From positions 7,416,001-7,480,000 of the forward strand of contig NZ_CP029425.2 in the NCBI RefSeq assembly GCF_002278135.3: a stretch of 64,000 nucleotides of DNA, given 5' to 3'. The notes beneath the pieces are model-generated. The model ran no database searches and was not told where the DNA came from. It worked only from the letters and a program-made list of their open reading frames with translations. Numbering within the stretch: the first letter of the stretch is position 1; the number at the start of each line of letters is the position of its first letter. Below, piece after piece: positions 16,339-26,766 of the stretch. A program made the position numbers and the translations under genes. This DNA comes from Bradyrhizobium ottawaense. GTDB lineage: Bacteria > Pseudomonadota > Alphaproteobacteria > Rhizobiales > Xanthobacteraceae.

Positions 16339-17452
16339 AGCCTACAGGCATCACACGAAGAGCGATTGGCCGGATCGGCGGGGCAAGATCAGGCCTCTAT
16401 CTCATTTCCTGCTGCATGTACTCTTGAGCACCGACATCTTTTCCGTATCCGCAGGCGGAGTTGGACTGCGCTGTGGGCCCTTTCGTCTGGCGGAATCAAG
16501 CCGGACGAGCAGCAGATCGATTATCTCTCGGACTCCGCAGCCTCGTGTTCCTCCTGATCTGCAGCTTGCGCCAGCAAAGAGCCTCCTTGTATCAGCCGAA
16601 ATGACGCGGTCTATCGGCACTGCGAAGCTACAGCGCGCGATGGCGGCGCACGATCTCCATGACACCCGGTCCTGCCATGTGAGGATCTCCTCCTCTGCCT
16701 TCCCGGGAAAAAACTTGCTCGCAAACCGTTTTCAGCCCTTTAGCCGCCGGCAGCGGACGGCATGATTGGTTGGCAGAATCTTGCCGGCATGAACGTCCTC
16801 CGGGAGGATCACATCCTCATCAAACCCGCTCGGCACTGCTACATCCACGCCCTTCTGGCATCTTGTCGTTCAGATAAGAGAGAGGAGAAATAGCGAAGTA
16901 GTTAACATGCGCCAACCAGGCTCCGGCTTGCAACCGCAAATCACATGACCGCGATCTGCGGTGCCCTTGGTATCCTTAATCTGAGTGACTTGTTGGCAGG
17001 TGATTTAAGGACGGTGAGCGGTGCGCTCGGCTTCCCTTTGCCTTACGTAAACCGCGACGGCCGGCAAGTGACTTCCACTGTCTCATCGAAGCTATCGCTG
17101 AGCATTTGTTTACCTCGCGCGTCAACAACCGATGGGCTTTTGCGGCAAATCTTCTCAATCGCGCTCCCCCGCGGCACCTGATGCGCGCGGCCGATAAACT
17201 ACGCTGTTGTCGCACGTTCATCCTGGACTACTTCGGCGCAGTGTACTCAGAGGAGCTGCTCGCTGGCAGACAAATCGTCAAGCCGCTCATCGTGTAGAGC
17301 GAGATGTGTGACGGCAAGCTGCTGAGTGTTGTGCCAGCGTATATCGCGCTTGATCTACCCCCAAATCTCCAGAGACGCCAAGTTCTCCTGAGACGTTGTG
17401 CGCAAGGTTGTGTTCATGACATGTCGACGGTTACATTTGGCCACCTGAAGCC
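16339..17452 (+). other. 1.1-kb stretch without a recognisable gene
   Basis: Several short overlapping frames are open here, but none has a plausible start, domain or codon pattern. It may hold eroded mobile-element or effector sequence. No tts box or sigma-54 site is seen. Confidence 0.45.
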
Positions 17453-18799
17453 TTGGACTCGACGACGCGCACCACTCCGGCGGTTAGCGTCTATGCCGGC
17501 ACGGTCAGATCAGATCGAGCAGCATGCTTCACGCTTCAGAACGACCTGCAGGTGGTTGTGATCCAGGATCATCGCACACCAGTCGTCACTCAGATGATCT
17601 GGTATAAGGTCGGTTCCGCGGATGAACCGCCCGGCAAATCGGGGCTTGCGCATTTCCTCGAACACCTGATGTTCAAGGGTACTTCCAAACATCCGGCGGA
17701 TGAATTCTCCAAGGCCGTGCTGCGCGCCAGCGGCTACCAGAACGCCTTTACCGGGTTCGACTTCACCAGCTACTTCCACCACGTGCCTCGAGAGCACCTC
17801 GGCAAGATGATGGAATTTGAAGCCGACCGCATGACCGGTCTCGTTCTCAAGGACGAGAACGTGCTCTCCGAGCGAGACGTCGTGCTGGAGGAATTCAATA
17901 TGAGGGTCGCCAACCATCCAGGTAACCGGCTTGCTGAGCAGATGATGGCGGCGCTTTACCTCAACCACCCCTACGGCCACCCTATTATCGCGTGGCGCCA
18001 GGAAATCGAAAAGCTTACCCGAGAGGACGCGCTTGCCTTCTACCGGCGCTTCTATGCACCTAACAACGCGATCCTGATTGTCGCTGGCGACGTAGCCACC
18101 AAGGAAATGCGCTCCATGGTGAAGGAGACGTTTGGCGGCATCCCCGCGCAACCTTCGATTCCCAAGGAACGCCTGCGGCCGCAGGAACCGCCGCCGGCCG
18201 CGCAGCGCAGAGTGACACTGGCCGATGCCCGCGTCGAGCAGCCGGCCCTGCGCCGCTATTATCTCGTACCCTCGACTCGCAGCGCGGCCGCGGGCGAGGG
18301 TCCAGCGCTTGAGGTGCTCGAGCAGTTGATGGGCGGCGGCATTAACTCATATCTCTATCTCTCGCTGGTTGTCGAAAAGCAGCTCGCGGTCACCGCCAGG
18401 GCGAGCTACCACTCTGCCGCGCTCGATCCATCGCTATTCGAGATTTCCGTCATACCAAAGCCTGGCGCCAACCTCAGCCTGATCGAGCGCTGCATCGACG
18501 AGGTAATCGCCGGTATTGCCCGTAATCCCGCGAGTGCCGAAGATCTCCAGCGGGCGAAGACGCGGCTAACCGCGCAAGTCGCCTACGCCCAAGACAGTCA
18601 GGAACTGCTCGCTCACTGGTATGGCCGCGCCCTGACGACGGGACTATGCATCGAGGATGTACAACGCTGGCCGGACGACATCCGCGCGGTCGGCGCACCG
18701 CAGGTGCATGAGGCCGCGCGGATATGGCTCGACAAGAAACGAGCGGTAACCGGCTATCTCGTCAAAGAGTCTACCCCGCAACACTGGGAGACGCTCTAG
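17453..18799 (+). CDS. M16 family zinc peptidase, catalytic subunit (y4wA-like)
   Basis: A 448-residue M16B metallopeptidase. The inverted zinc motif HFLEH lies at residues 67-71 with the distal glutamate in VLEEFNM about 75 residues later. The gene pairs with a second, motif-less M16 gene (19919-21378), the pattern of the y4wA/y4wB genes of NGR234. The only in-frame start is a TTG; no ATG or signal peptide is visible, so the 5' end may be damaged. The stop codon TAG is formed from the target TA plus the first base of the inserted IS630 element. Confidence 0.85.
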   Translation: MDSTTRTTPAVSVYAGTVRSDRAACFTLQNDLQVVVIQDHRTPVVTQMIWYKVGSADEPPGKSGLAHFLEHLMFKGTSKHPADEFSKAVLRASGYQNAFTGFDFTSYFHHVPREHLGKMMEFEADRMTGLVLKDENVLSERDVVLEEFNMRVANHPGNRLAEQMMAALYLNHPYGHPIIAWRQEIEKLTREDALAFYRRFYAPNNAILIVAGDVATKEMRSMVKETFGGIPAQPSIPKERLRPQEPPPAAQRRVTLADARVEQPALRRYYLVPSTRSAAAGEGPALEVLEQLMGGGINSYLYLSLVVEKQLAVTARASYHSAALDPSLFEISVIPKPGANLSLIERCIDEVIAGIARNPASAEDLQRAKTRLTAQVAYAQDSQELLAHWYGRALTTGLCIEDVQRWPDDIRAVGAPQVHEAARIWLDKKRAVTGYLVKESTPQHWETL

Positions 18800-19916
18800 T
18801 ACCCACTTTTCTTGGAACGTGAGTCGTGATTCAAGGTCGGGATGATACCCGAAGCAAGAGAAGTCCACCTTTCGAGGAAAGATCGCAAGGTGCTTGAGGC
18901 GTGCTGTCGCTCACCGGTGACGTTGCAGCGCGATTTGAAGCGGGCGCGGATAGTTCTGTTGGCGGCGGATGGGCGCAGCACCCGGTCGATCGCCAAGGAA
19001 GTTGGGGTCCAGCCGCGGATTGTCAGCCTTTGGCGGCATCGCTATGCCGACCATGGCCTTGAAGGGCTGCAAGACAAGCCGCGGCCTGGCAAGCAGCCGA
19101 TCTATACGAAGACGACCGACAAGCGGATTCTGAAGCTGCTGGATAAGCCGCCACCGCAAGGGTTTGCGCGCTGGACCGGCCCCCTTCTGGCCGAGGCGCT
19201 GGGCGATGTCGATGTCCAATATGTCTGGCGGTTCCTGCGCAGCCACAAGATTGACCTGGTGGCTCGCAAGTCCTGGTGCGAGAGCAACGACCCGAACTTT
19301 ACGGCCAAAGCCGCCGATGTTGTCGGCCTCTATGTCGCGCCGCCGGCGAAGGCCATTGTGCTGTGCGTGGACGAGAAGCCCTCGATCCAGGCTTTGGAGC
19401 GAGCGCAGGGTTATCTGAAGTTGCCCAATGGCCGCGCCTTGACCGGCCAAAGCCACGATTACAAGCGGCATGGCACCACAACATTGTTTGCGGCGCTCGA
19501 AGTCGCCACCGGAAAGATCATCGCGACCCATTCAAAACGCCGGCGCCGCGTCGAGTTTCTCGATTTCATGAACAGCGTCACCGCGGCTTTTCCGAACCGC
19601 AAGCTTCACGTCATCCTCGACAACCTCAACACCCATAAAAAGAACGAGGACTGGCTCAAGGCCCACCCCAACGTGCAATTTCATTTCACGCCGACAAGTG
19701 CGTCATGGCTCAATCAGGTCGAAGTATGGTTTTCCATCTTGCAGGGGCAGTCGCTCAGCGGCACCTCCTTCACGAGCCTCAAGCAGCTTCAGGAACACAT
19801 CGATGCCTACGTCAACGCATACAACGACAGAGCCGAGCCCTTCGTCTGGACCAAGAAAAAGGTCCGTCAACGCCGTTTCAAAGGCCGCCGTATCACTCAG
19901 CTCTGATTCCGGGTAC
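18799..19916 (+). mobile_element. IS630-family insertion sequence, copy 2 (inverted relative to copy 1)
   Basis: An 1118-bp copy with the same GTACCC...GGGTAC ends, flanked by TA at 18797-18798 and 19917-19918. Joining the flanks with a single TA gives CTC-TAGTG-ATC, in which the stop of the upstream M16 gene overlaps the GTG start of the downstream one. The element therefore landed at the junction of a coupled gene pair. Confidence 0.95.
18842..19906 (+). CDS. IS630-family transposase (copy 2)
   Basis: The 354-residue translation is the same as that of the transposase at 6483-7547 and is intact. Identity of the two copies suggests a recent duplication or gene conversion. Confidence 0.96.
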   Translation: MIPEAREVHLSRKDRKVLEACCRSPVTLQRDLKRARIVLLAADGRSTRSIAKEVGVQPRIVSLWRHRYADHGLEGLQDKPRPGKQPIYTKTTDKRILKLLDKPPPQGFARWTGPLLAEALGDVDVQYVWRFLRSHKIDLVARKSWCESNDPNFTAKAADVVGLYVAPPAKAIVLCVDEKPSIQALERAQGYLKLPNGRALTGQSHDYKRHGTTTLFAALEVATGKIIATHSKRRRRVEFLDFMNSVTAAFPNRKLHVILDNLNTHKKNEDWLKAHPNVQFHFTPTSASWLNQVEVWFSILQGQSLSGTSFTSLKQLQEHIDAYVNAYNDRAEPFVWTKKKVRQRRFKGRRITQL

Positions 19917-19918
19917 TA

Positions 19919-21378
19919 GTGATCCATCCTTGCACTCGACGCGGGATCCTCCTTGGAGGAGCCTCCCTCTCCATGGCGGTGCTCGCTTCGTCAAATTCGC
20001 ATGCCGCACCACGATCACTGGACCGGACCAGGATCAAGCGTTTGATTTCGTCTTGCGGCATAGAAGCCTGGTTCGTGCAGGACTCCACTGTCCCATTGAT
20101 CTCGATGGAATATGCCTTCACCGGCGGCGCGGCTCAGGATCCCGCTCAAAGACCTGGCGTAGCCCACATGGTTTCTGGGCTGCTCAAGGAAGGTTCCGGC
20201 AAATTTGACTTCAAGACCTTTCATCAGCGGCTGGACCGCCATGCCATTGAGCTGCGTTTTCACGTGACCCATGATCACTTCCGCGGTGCCTTGCGCACGA
20301 TCAATGACAGCGCGGAGGAGGCCTTCGAGCTTTTACGGATCGCGCTAACCTCGCCGCGTTTTGAGGCCGCCGACGTCGAACGGAACCGTGCCGCTGTGCT
20401 TGCGCGCCTTCGGCACGACTCAACCGATCCTTCGTCGCTGGCTCGCCGCAAGTTCCTCGAAGTCGCTTTTGGGGATCATCCCTATGCTCGCCCAGTCGAT
20501 GGCTACTTGGAAAGCGTGCCGAAGATAGAGGCCGAGGATCTCAAGGGTTATGTCCGGCGCGTCATTGCAAAAAGACACGTTCAAAATCGCGGTGGTCGGC
20601 GGGGTCGATCCAGGGGCCGTCTGCAAGCTGCTCGATAAGACCTTTGGCAGCCTGCCGAGCAACGCGGAAGCGATGCCGGTCGCCGACGTCATCGCAGCAA
20701 AGCCGCCGCAGCGGGTCTTTATTCAGCTCGATGTGCCGCAGACAGTTGTGACTTTTGGCGGTCCAGCCGTCCGTCGCAGCGAGCCGGGTTTCATGCCCGC
20801 CTGTATCGTCAACCACATTCTCGGCGGCGGCGGCCTGACGTCACGCCTGTTCCGCGAAGTCCGCGAGAAGCGCGGACTGGCTTATTCAGTCCGTGAGCAG
20901 CTTGTCTGGCTGGATCATTCAGCCATGTTTCTCGGTACCAGCGGCACCTGCGCCGATCGGGCCGGTGAAACGGTTGAAGAAATCGAGAAGCAGGTCCGAC
21001 AGATCGCCGCGGAAGGACCGACTCAGCAGGAGCTCGATGACGCAAAGTCCTACCTGAAGGGCTCGCAACTGGTAGCTCTCAACACATCATCAAAACTGGC
21101 GCGAACGCTACTGCAGCATCAGCTTGACAAGTTGCCTATCGACTATCTCGAAAACCAGAATGCCGTCGTCGATGCGGTGACGCTGGAAGACGCCAAAGAG
21201 AGCAGCGCAGCGGCTGTGGGGCGGGGGTCTGCTCACAATTATCGTCGGCCGCGCCCCAAAGGACGCAGCGCAGGCGGCCATTGTGCCGTCCAGGACTACA
21301 CCCCCGCCGGGCGCCGATCAGCTAGACACCGGCCCGACGACGCCGCCCAATTTATTTTCTAGCAGCCCATGTGCTTAG
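19919..21378 (+). pseudogene. M16 peptidase partner subunit (y4wB-like), frameshifted
   Basis: The GTG start gives a signal-like N terminus (RRGILLGGASLSMAVLASSN) and an M16 fold in which the zinc motif is replaced (GVAHMVSGLLKEG), as expected for the non-catalytic subunit of heterodimeric M16B proteases. The first frame ends at 20638. From about 20575 the match continues in another frame (KDTFKIAVVGGVDP, then GGGGLTSRLFREVREKRGLAYSV), the switch lying in a run of five A. Near 21190 a second shift occurs: the natural ending (RLWGGGLLTIIVGRAPKDAA) lies in a different frame and stops at 21378. Two indels make it a probable pseudogene. Confidence 0.8.
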
Positions 21379-21897
21379 CTCTCGCGCGCAGAGAGGCCTT
21401 TAGCCACTCACCTTTAGCTCGTGGAGATATTCCTCGGCATACCGAAAAGACGGCGATCTGATCCAGTAGACCTTTGATGGTCTGCGAAGCCATAGTCGGA
21501 CCGCCTAGCATCCCCCCGATTTGCGCTTTCATCGAGCTCGCAATCTGACGCTACGTAAGACTCGGTCTCCCATTAAAATTTGATAGCGGCAGCGACAGCA
21601 TCCATAGCGAACCTACGGCAATCCAACGATCACCATGGGCAGACTTTGATTCTTGCCCCGCATATTCCAGCCGCACACAAACCTCACGTAAATCACCAGT
21701 ACAAGTGATTACTCCCATTGCCGGAGCTGCATCATCACGCGACGTTACTCGCTAGATGTTGAAAACGCTTATCAGTTGCAGAGCTCTCGCATCGGCGGTT
21801 CATTGCCCCTTCTTTCCGCCATGTTCGCACCCAAAGCAGTGACGCGCCGATAGCGCACTTTGCGCGCGGCAATAGCAAGAGCTCAGGAGATTTTTCT
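21379..21897 (+). other. Intergenic stretch before the P-loop ATPase pair
   Basis: About 520 bp without a supported gene. The last bases hold the ribosome-binding site CAGGAG of the ATPase gene. No tts box or sigma-54 promoter is visible. Confidence 0.5.
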
Positions 21898-22647
21898 ATG
21901 GTGAAGCCAGTGGTAATTGTAGTCGGTGCGGACAAGGGAGGAGTCGGCAAGACGACCGTATCACGAACGCTACTGGACTACTTTAGCGTCAATAACGTGC
22001 AAATACGCGCGTTCGACACGGAGTCGCCCCGGGGAACGCTGAAGCGCTTTTACCCCGGGATCACTGAGATCGTCGACATGACTGCGACGGCGGACCAGAT
22101 GAAGATCTTCGATACCTTGAACTCAGGGCTGTCCGTCACTGTCATCGATGCTCGCGCAGGCCTACTGTCCTCTGCGCTGGCTTCCTTGCGCAACATCGGC
22201 TTTCTGGACTCGGCACGGTCTGGCCAGATCACATTTGCCGTGTTCCACATCCTGGGATCATCTATCGCGTCGCTAGACGAGATCGAGGAAACCGCGACTT
22301 TCATGACCGGTGCAAAGTACTACCTGGTCAAGAACTTCATCAACGACACTCAATTCTTCCAGTGGGATCAAGCCACTTATAATTCCTATTTTCATCGCAT
22401 CAAACATGCGACTGAGTTGACCATCCCGAAGCTTAACGAGATGGCGTATGAGCAGGTGGAAGTCGCGTCCGTCCCGTTCATAGACTTCGTCGCGAACAAG
22501 GGACGCAATGATGAACCCGCGAACAACTCCTTCGTGCTGCGCGGCTATGTCCGGCACTGGCTGGCAAATGTCTGGAGCGAATTTGATCGCATCAACTTGA
22601 CGGAATTGGCCGGGGCCAAGTCCGCCACCCGGGCCGGCGAGAAGTAG
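21898..22647 (+). CDS. ParA/MinD-like P-loop ATPase
   Basis: A 249-residue protein with the deviant Walker A motif GADKGGVGKTT at residues 10-20, a Walker A'-like FDTESPRGTL and a Walker B-like VTVIDARAG. It belongs to the SIMIBI/ParA class, which switch between dimer and monomer on ATP hydrolysis. CAGGAG lies 8 bp before the ATG. It has no ParB partner or partition site nearby. It is followed after 54 bp by a second ATPase-like gene of similar layout, so the two probably work together. Process unknown; a role in plasmid-type partition, protein positioning or a transport complex is only inference. Confidence 0.8.
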   Translation: MVKPVVIVVGADKGGVGKTTVSRTLLDYFSVNNVQIRAFDTESPRGTLKRFYPGITEIVDMTATADQMKIFDTLNSGLSVTVIDARAGLLSSALASLRNIGFLDSARSGQITFAVFHILGSSIASLDEIEETATFMTGAKYYLVKNFINDTQFFQWDQATYNSYFHRIKHATELTIPKLNEMAYEQVEVASVPFIDFVANKGRNDEPANNSFVLRGYVRHWLANVWSEFDRINLTELAGAKSATRAGEK

Positions 22648-22701
22648 CCGTATATCCGGCAAGCTCGAGCCCACGCACAGAACGAAATTGATCTGCTGGC
22701 T

Positions 22702-23421
22702 ATGTTAGCGACCCCCATCTACATCATCTGCTCACCTAGCCCGCAGGTCGGTAAAACCCTCATCGCTCGGGCCATGAGCGAGTTCTTGCTGCTGAAAGAC
22801 GGTACAACGCTGTCGTTTGACGTCAACTTGAAAGAGCCATCATTGCTCGACTACCTGCCCAACATCACGGAGACCGCGGATGTGATCGACACATACGGCA
22901 AGATGCAGCTGATGGACCCTCTCATCGTTCACGATCGTGTACCCAAAGTAATCGATCTCGGCTTTCACGCCTTCGACGAATTCTTCAAGATGTGCGAGGA
23001 GATTGGCTTCGTCAAGGAGACGGCGCGGTGCTGTGTCACCCCTGTCGTACTCTTCGTCGCGGGCGCAGATCGCATCTCCTTTCGTGGTTACGAGATGCTG
23101 CGGCGGCGAATTCCCCCGGCCTCGCTGGTCATCATCCACAATGAATTCGCACTGCGCGGCGGATTACCTGAAGCGATGGACGGCGATCGGGTGATTCGAA
23201 TTTCCGCACTACCGCTGTTCCTTAAGAGATATATAGATCGGCTTGGCTTTTCCTTCACTGGGTATCTGCGCAACGAGAAGGACTGGTCCACCGAGCTGCA
23301 TCAATGGATCCGGCGGAATTACGGCATGTTTCGCGATCTGGATTCGAGTGTGACGCTGCGAAGGTGGGATCGGCCGCGGGGGACGGACATCGGTAGCCTA
23401 CGTTGCACGAGGGCGACTTGA
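22702..23421 (+). CDS. Second, degenerate P-loop ATPase-like protein
   Basis: This 239-residue product parallels the preceding ATPase: an N-terminal strand and loop (IYIICSPSPQVGKTLIARAM), then FDVNLKEPSLLDYLPNITET and PKVIDLGFHAFD. Its P loop reads SPSPQVGKTL. The GK-T core is kept, but the signature lysine of the KGG motif is missing, so it may bind nucleotide without dimerising like ParA. It looks like a diverged duplicate acting with the upstream protein. No family name can be given. Confidence 0.75.
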   Translation: MLATPIYIICSPSPQVGKTLIARAMSEFLLLKDGTTLSFDVNLKEPSLLDYLPNITETADVIDTYGKMQLMDPLIVHDRVPKVIDLGFHAFDEFFKMCEEIGFVKETARCCVTPVVLFVAGADRISFRGYEMLRRRIPPASLVIIHNEFALRGGLPEAMDGDRVIRISALPLFLKRYIDRLGFSFTGYLRNEKDWSTELHQWIRRNYGMFRDLDSSVTLRRWDRPRGTDIGSLRCTRAT

Positions 23422-23579
23422 AGAGATCGGTCTGATCCCCCATCTATTTGTCTGGCCTATGAGAGGCCGTTGAGCGCTGAGTTCAACGGCGCTCGCAACG
23501 TGAACGCATTGCGTTTTGCTAATCTTCTCTTGGATGTCCATCCTATACCATGATCGTCCGCACGGACGCACGGGCGCAA

Positions 23580-24885
23580 TTAACAGAGCTCATTCGGCAA
23601 TGGCTCATGCAGACAGTCCGTCATGCAGGCAGTCCGTCCCGGAAGGCGTCGATTAAATTTTGACTTTTGTGACCGGCGAGGCGGATCGACGGACCCTCCT
23701 TCGGAGGTGCGCTCATAGCTGAAGGCCGAGCTTCCCGAGGACCTGATGCAGGAGCGCGCTTTTGATCGCGCGGGCAATCTCGTTTCGTATCTGGCGCCGA
23801 GGACCGGCTCGGCATCGGCATCGCCCGTCAGACCATGCTCAGCCAGTCGCTCATCCAAGCGGGTTTCAAATTGTACACCCATCACGCCGACGAGCCGCTC
23901 CTGCATTTCAGCATAATCTTGGGGTACCATACGCCTCACCACGCTTTCCATGGTTGCCATCGCGTCGCTAAATAGTCCCGAAATTCCGCCGCTTCCCGTC
24001 CCGCGCCGACGCCTCGGCCCTGGCCACATCGGCCTCGGTCACTTGAGACACATTCATGAAGCGCATGTCGGGAGCGTTGTGCCGCAGCTCCAGGGCGTCC
24101 CGCAGCTGGGCTTGGTAGGCAAGATAAACCTCGATCTCGTCGACATCCGCGTCGGGATCGGCACGGCGAAGTGAGTTGACCCTCTCGCGCGCGATCCCGT
24201 CAAGCGCTTCCAAGCGAAACAAGACGCGGTCGTTCTGGAGCAGTTCGCCGAGGCGCCCGTCATAGAGTCCGTCCTCGACATCAGCGTTCAGGCGTGCGGT
24301 CTGCATGCCGTTCCAGACCAAAGTAACGCGATCTTCGCAGCTCCCGTTCGCTCCCGAAGCCAACTCGAAATACTGCTCGCGTAAACGGGGCCTGACGGCT
24401 GCCTGCCGCAGATCTTCGGCGACCGCCAGGCGGAACGCCTAGTGATGGTAGTTCACGGTCTCTGCAGGCAGGCGCGTCAGCCCATTGCTGATGGCCTAGA
24501 GCCGCTGGAGGCCGGTCGAAAGTGTCTCGGGCAGGCTGTCGAGCTGATTGTGATCCACATTCAGGCGGCGCACCTCGGCCAAAATGGGCGCAGGCAAGGC
24601 GGTAAGGGACCGAGACGACAGATCTAGCGGCTGATTGAGATCACCCGTCCCCCGCCAAGCCGACGTTCGGCTTACCGCTTGTTGCCGATCCCCATGTTGC
24701 CCCTGCCCGTCTTCGGCAGCCCAGTTGGCCAGCACCTCCTCCGGCGAGGCAACCGCTCCGGCAGCGGACGTGTGCACGCCGGCCAAGGTCTCTCCCCACA
24801 GCGGTGCGGCCGGAGAGCCTGGTTCGGAGCTTTCCAAATCGGAAGTTGCGGAAGGAATACGAGTGACGAGCTGTTCTGTGTTCAT
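23580..24885 (-). pseudogene. nopM-like E3 ubiquitin ligase effector, broken and with a collapsed LRR region
   Basis: NopM is a T3SS effector of the IpaH family, with leucine-rich repeats (LRR) followed by a novel E3 ligase (NEL) domain. The ATG at 24885 gives the N-terminal region and one or two LRR units (LNVDHNQLDSLPETL) before a TAG at 24496-24498. The same frame continues as ISNGLTRLPAETVNYHH, a second TAG near 24441, then FRLAVAEDLRQ and the NEL core GSCEDRVTLVWNGMQ with the catalytic Cys. That frame stops at 23968 and the C terminus continues in another frame to 23580. Most LRR units are missing. A tts box lies upstream. Confidence 0.88.
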
Positions 24886-25187
24886 CGATATCGTTTCTTC
24901 GGTAGCAAAATGAAGCGAATGCGCCGGGGCGGCGCATCTTAGAACCGCCAATCCTCCACTATGGCTGACGCGCCACCGGCCCACAAGGAGTGAGGTGCGA
25001 TCCCACAAGCGTGCCGACAGGCACGAATGGCCCGGATACGCTTCTGCAACTAGCACCCACTGCAGACAGTGTAGCGAATCCAGACGGCGTTTCGCTCGCG
25101 GATCAATTGATATTGCAGTCCACCGGTCTCGCCTGCGAGCTCTGCGCCCATTGAGCCAAGCCTGCAAGGGAGTAGCGGCGCTCATGA

Positions 25188-25217
25188 TACGAGCGCCACC
25201 TGTCGATAACCTGACGC
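25188..25217 (-). promoter_or_regulatory. tts box upstream of the nopM remnant
   Basis: On the minus strand the site begins TGCGTCAGGTTATCGACAGG and continues TGGCGCTCGTA, matching the tts box. It lies about 300 bp upstream of the nopM ATG. Confidence 0.75.
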
Positions 25218-25992
25218 AGTCCGGAGCGACGAAATGACGGATGGCGTTTGTAATTCCGTAACCTTGGGCTCAGCTCTCCGCAGACGAATCACTTTGTGCT
25301 GGACCGGCTGGTGGCGGGTGCCGGTCCGCCGGCAGCAGCGCGTTTAGGCCGGCAACTTTGCTGTGACGTGAGGCGAGGCGGCCATACTTCTCCCCGGGGT
25401 CAAACGCTTGGGCGATAGCTGAGCTCAAAAGCTTGCAGCCTATCGCGCTAACGCGCTTGGCTACGAGACGCAGCGCGCCCCGATGTCAACACCGCGGGCT
25501 CGCTAATTCTCTTCGACGCGGAGTTCCCAGCCATTTTAACATTGGTCACGTGAACCGGCAAACGGCGATCGGGCGGCTCTTCACGGTATCCTTCCGACTG
25601 GATAATCGGACAGGTGCATCTGTCACTGGTACGACAGATTTTCTGTGTCGAGCTCAGTGTAGCCTAGCTGCGCCGCGACCAAATAACTCGAGCAGCTAGT
25701 GCGCCTTGTTGATCTCGCGTTAAACACGCTTAACCCTATGAGCGCTGGAATTGTGCAGGACACACGTTCGCGGCGCATTGAAACCGCGAGGATCTGCCGC
25801 GATTTCTCGCCAAACGCGCGGCGTAGGATAATATTGACTTATAAGCGTCGCATACATCGGACTTCTCGCCTCCTCCGGACACGAGCGGGCGATACGCCGT
25901 TGTCGGCTCAACTATCCGGCAGGAATGCGGAGCCAGGGAACGACCGCTCGACGAGCATCGCCATGTTTTACACTTAAGGATCAACATCCGTG
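25218..25992 (+). other. Stretch upstream of the nopM tts box, no recognisable gene
   Basis: Only short overlapping frames without domains or ribosome-binding sites are present. No RNA gene or inverted repeat of note is seen. Confidence 0.45.
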
Positions 25993-26292
25993 ATGACTTC
26001 GATTGATGATACGCTAAGTGAGATCAGATGGCTGCGAAACGGAATCTGGCGCTGCCGCCGGCTACTTAACACCGACCTGCCTGGCACCGAACGCAAGGCC
26101 CTTGAGAAGCGTCTGCATGAACAGCTCTCTGCCTTTGAACGGCTCTCGTCGACGGCGTTTCCTTTCGCCTTGAGCTCTAAAGTGTATTCGGTCAGGAGCA
26201 CCACAATCGGGCGAAGCGACTCCCCTGAAGCGCCCATAGAGAACGCCGCAATGGTATCAAGCGGTTGCATGGGGAAATCGATCAGCGGCTAA
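25993..26292 (+). CDS. Small hypothetical protein
   Basis: A 99-residue open frame starting MTSIDDTLSEIRWLRNGIWR. The first 55 residues form a charged, helix-prone segment (RRLLNTDLPGTERKALEKRL) that looks like real protein. The rest is low in structure. I do not recognise it. It lies in a decayed stretch with no clear promoter, so expression is uncertain. Confidence 0.4.
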   Translation: MTSIDDTLSEIRWLRNGIWRCRRLLNTDLPGTERKALEKRLHEQLSAFERLSSTAFPFALSSKVYSVRSTTIGRSDSPEAPIENAAMVSSGCMGKSISG

Positions 26293-26766
26293 CAAAAGAG
26301 GTTTCCTAGCCCAATCTGTTACAGCTCAGTCTAGCCGAAGGTAATCCTGAGAAATCTAAGGCAACCGCGATGAAACAAACGCGCTGATATTCCGGCAATC
26401 ATTGGCTGTCGCAGCCGACTTAGCCACTTCCGCAAAAATACGTAGTCGCGGGCCACAATGCCATAAATTGATGACAGTACGGTCCACTGCCTCCACAGCT
26501 GACGCTGATTGCCCTTGGGACCAGCCACAGAGAGACGAAAGCAACTTCACAAAACCTCGAAGCCGCGAATGGCTACAGCGCTGAACAAAGCGCAACTGCT
26601 GCAGCACGAAACTCGAAATTCAAGGCCGCACCACGCCTGGGCAACTGTATCGCTAATCGAGCCAATCCAATCACGGATCGGTCCCACCCAGCCGACTGCG
26701 CCTCGGCAGGCTGATGCTCCAGCCCGGTCGACCTTCAGCCACCAAGCTGGCCAACCCCGCCGCCCG
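26293..26766 (+). other. Gene-poor stretch
   Basis: No supported coding frame, repeat or regulatory site was found in these 470 bp. Confidence 0.45.
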
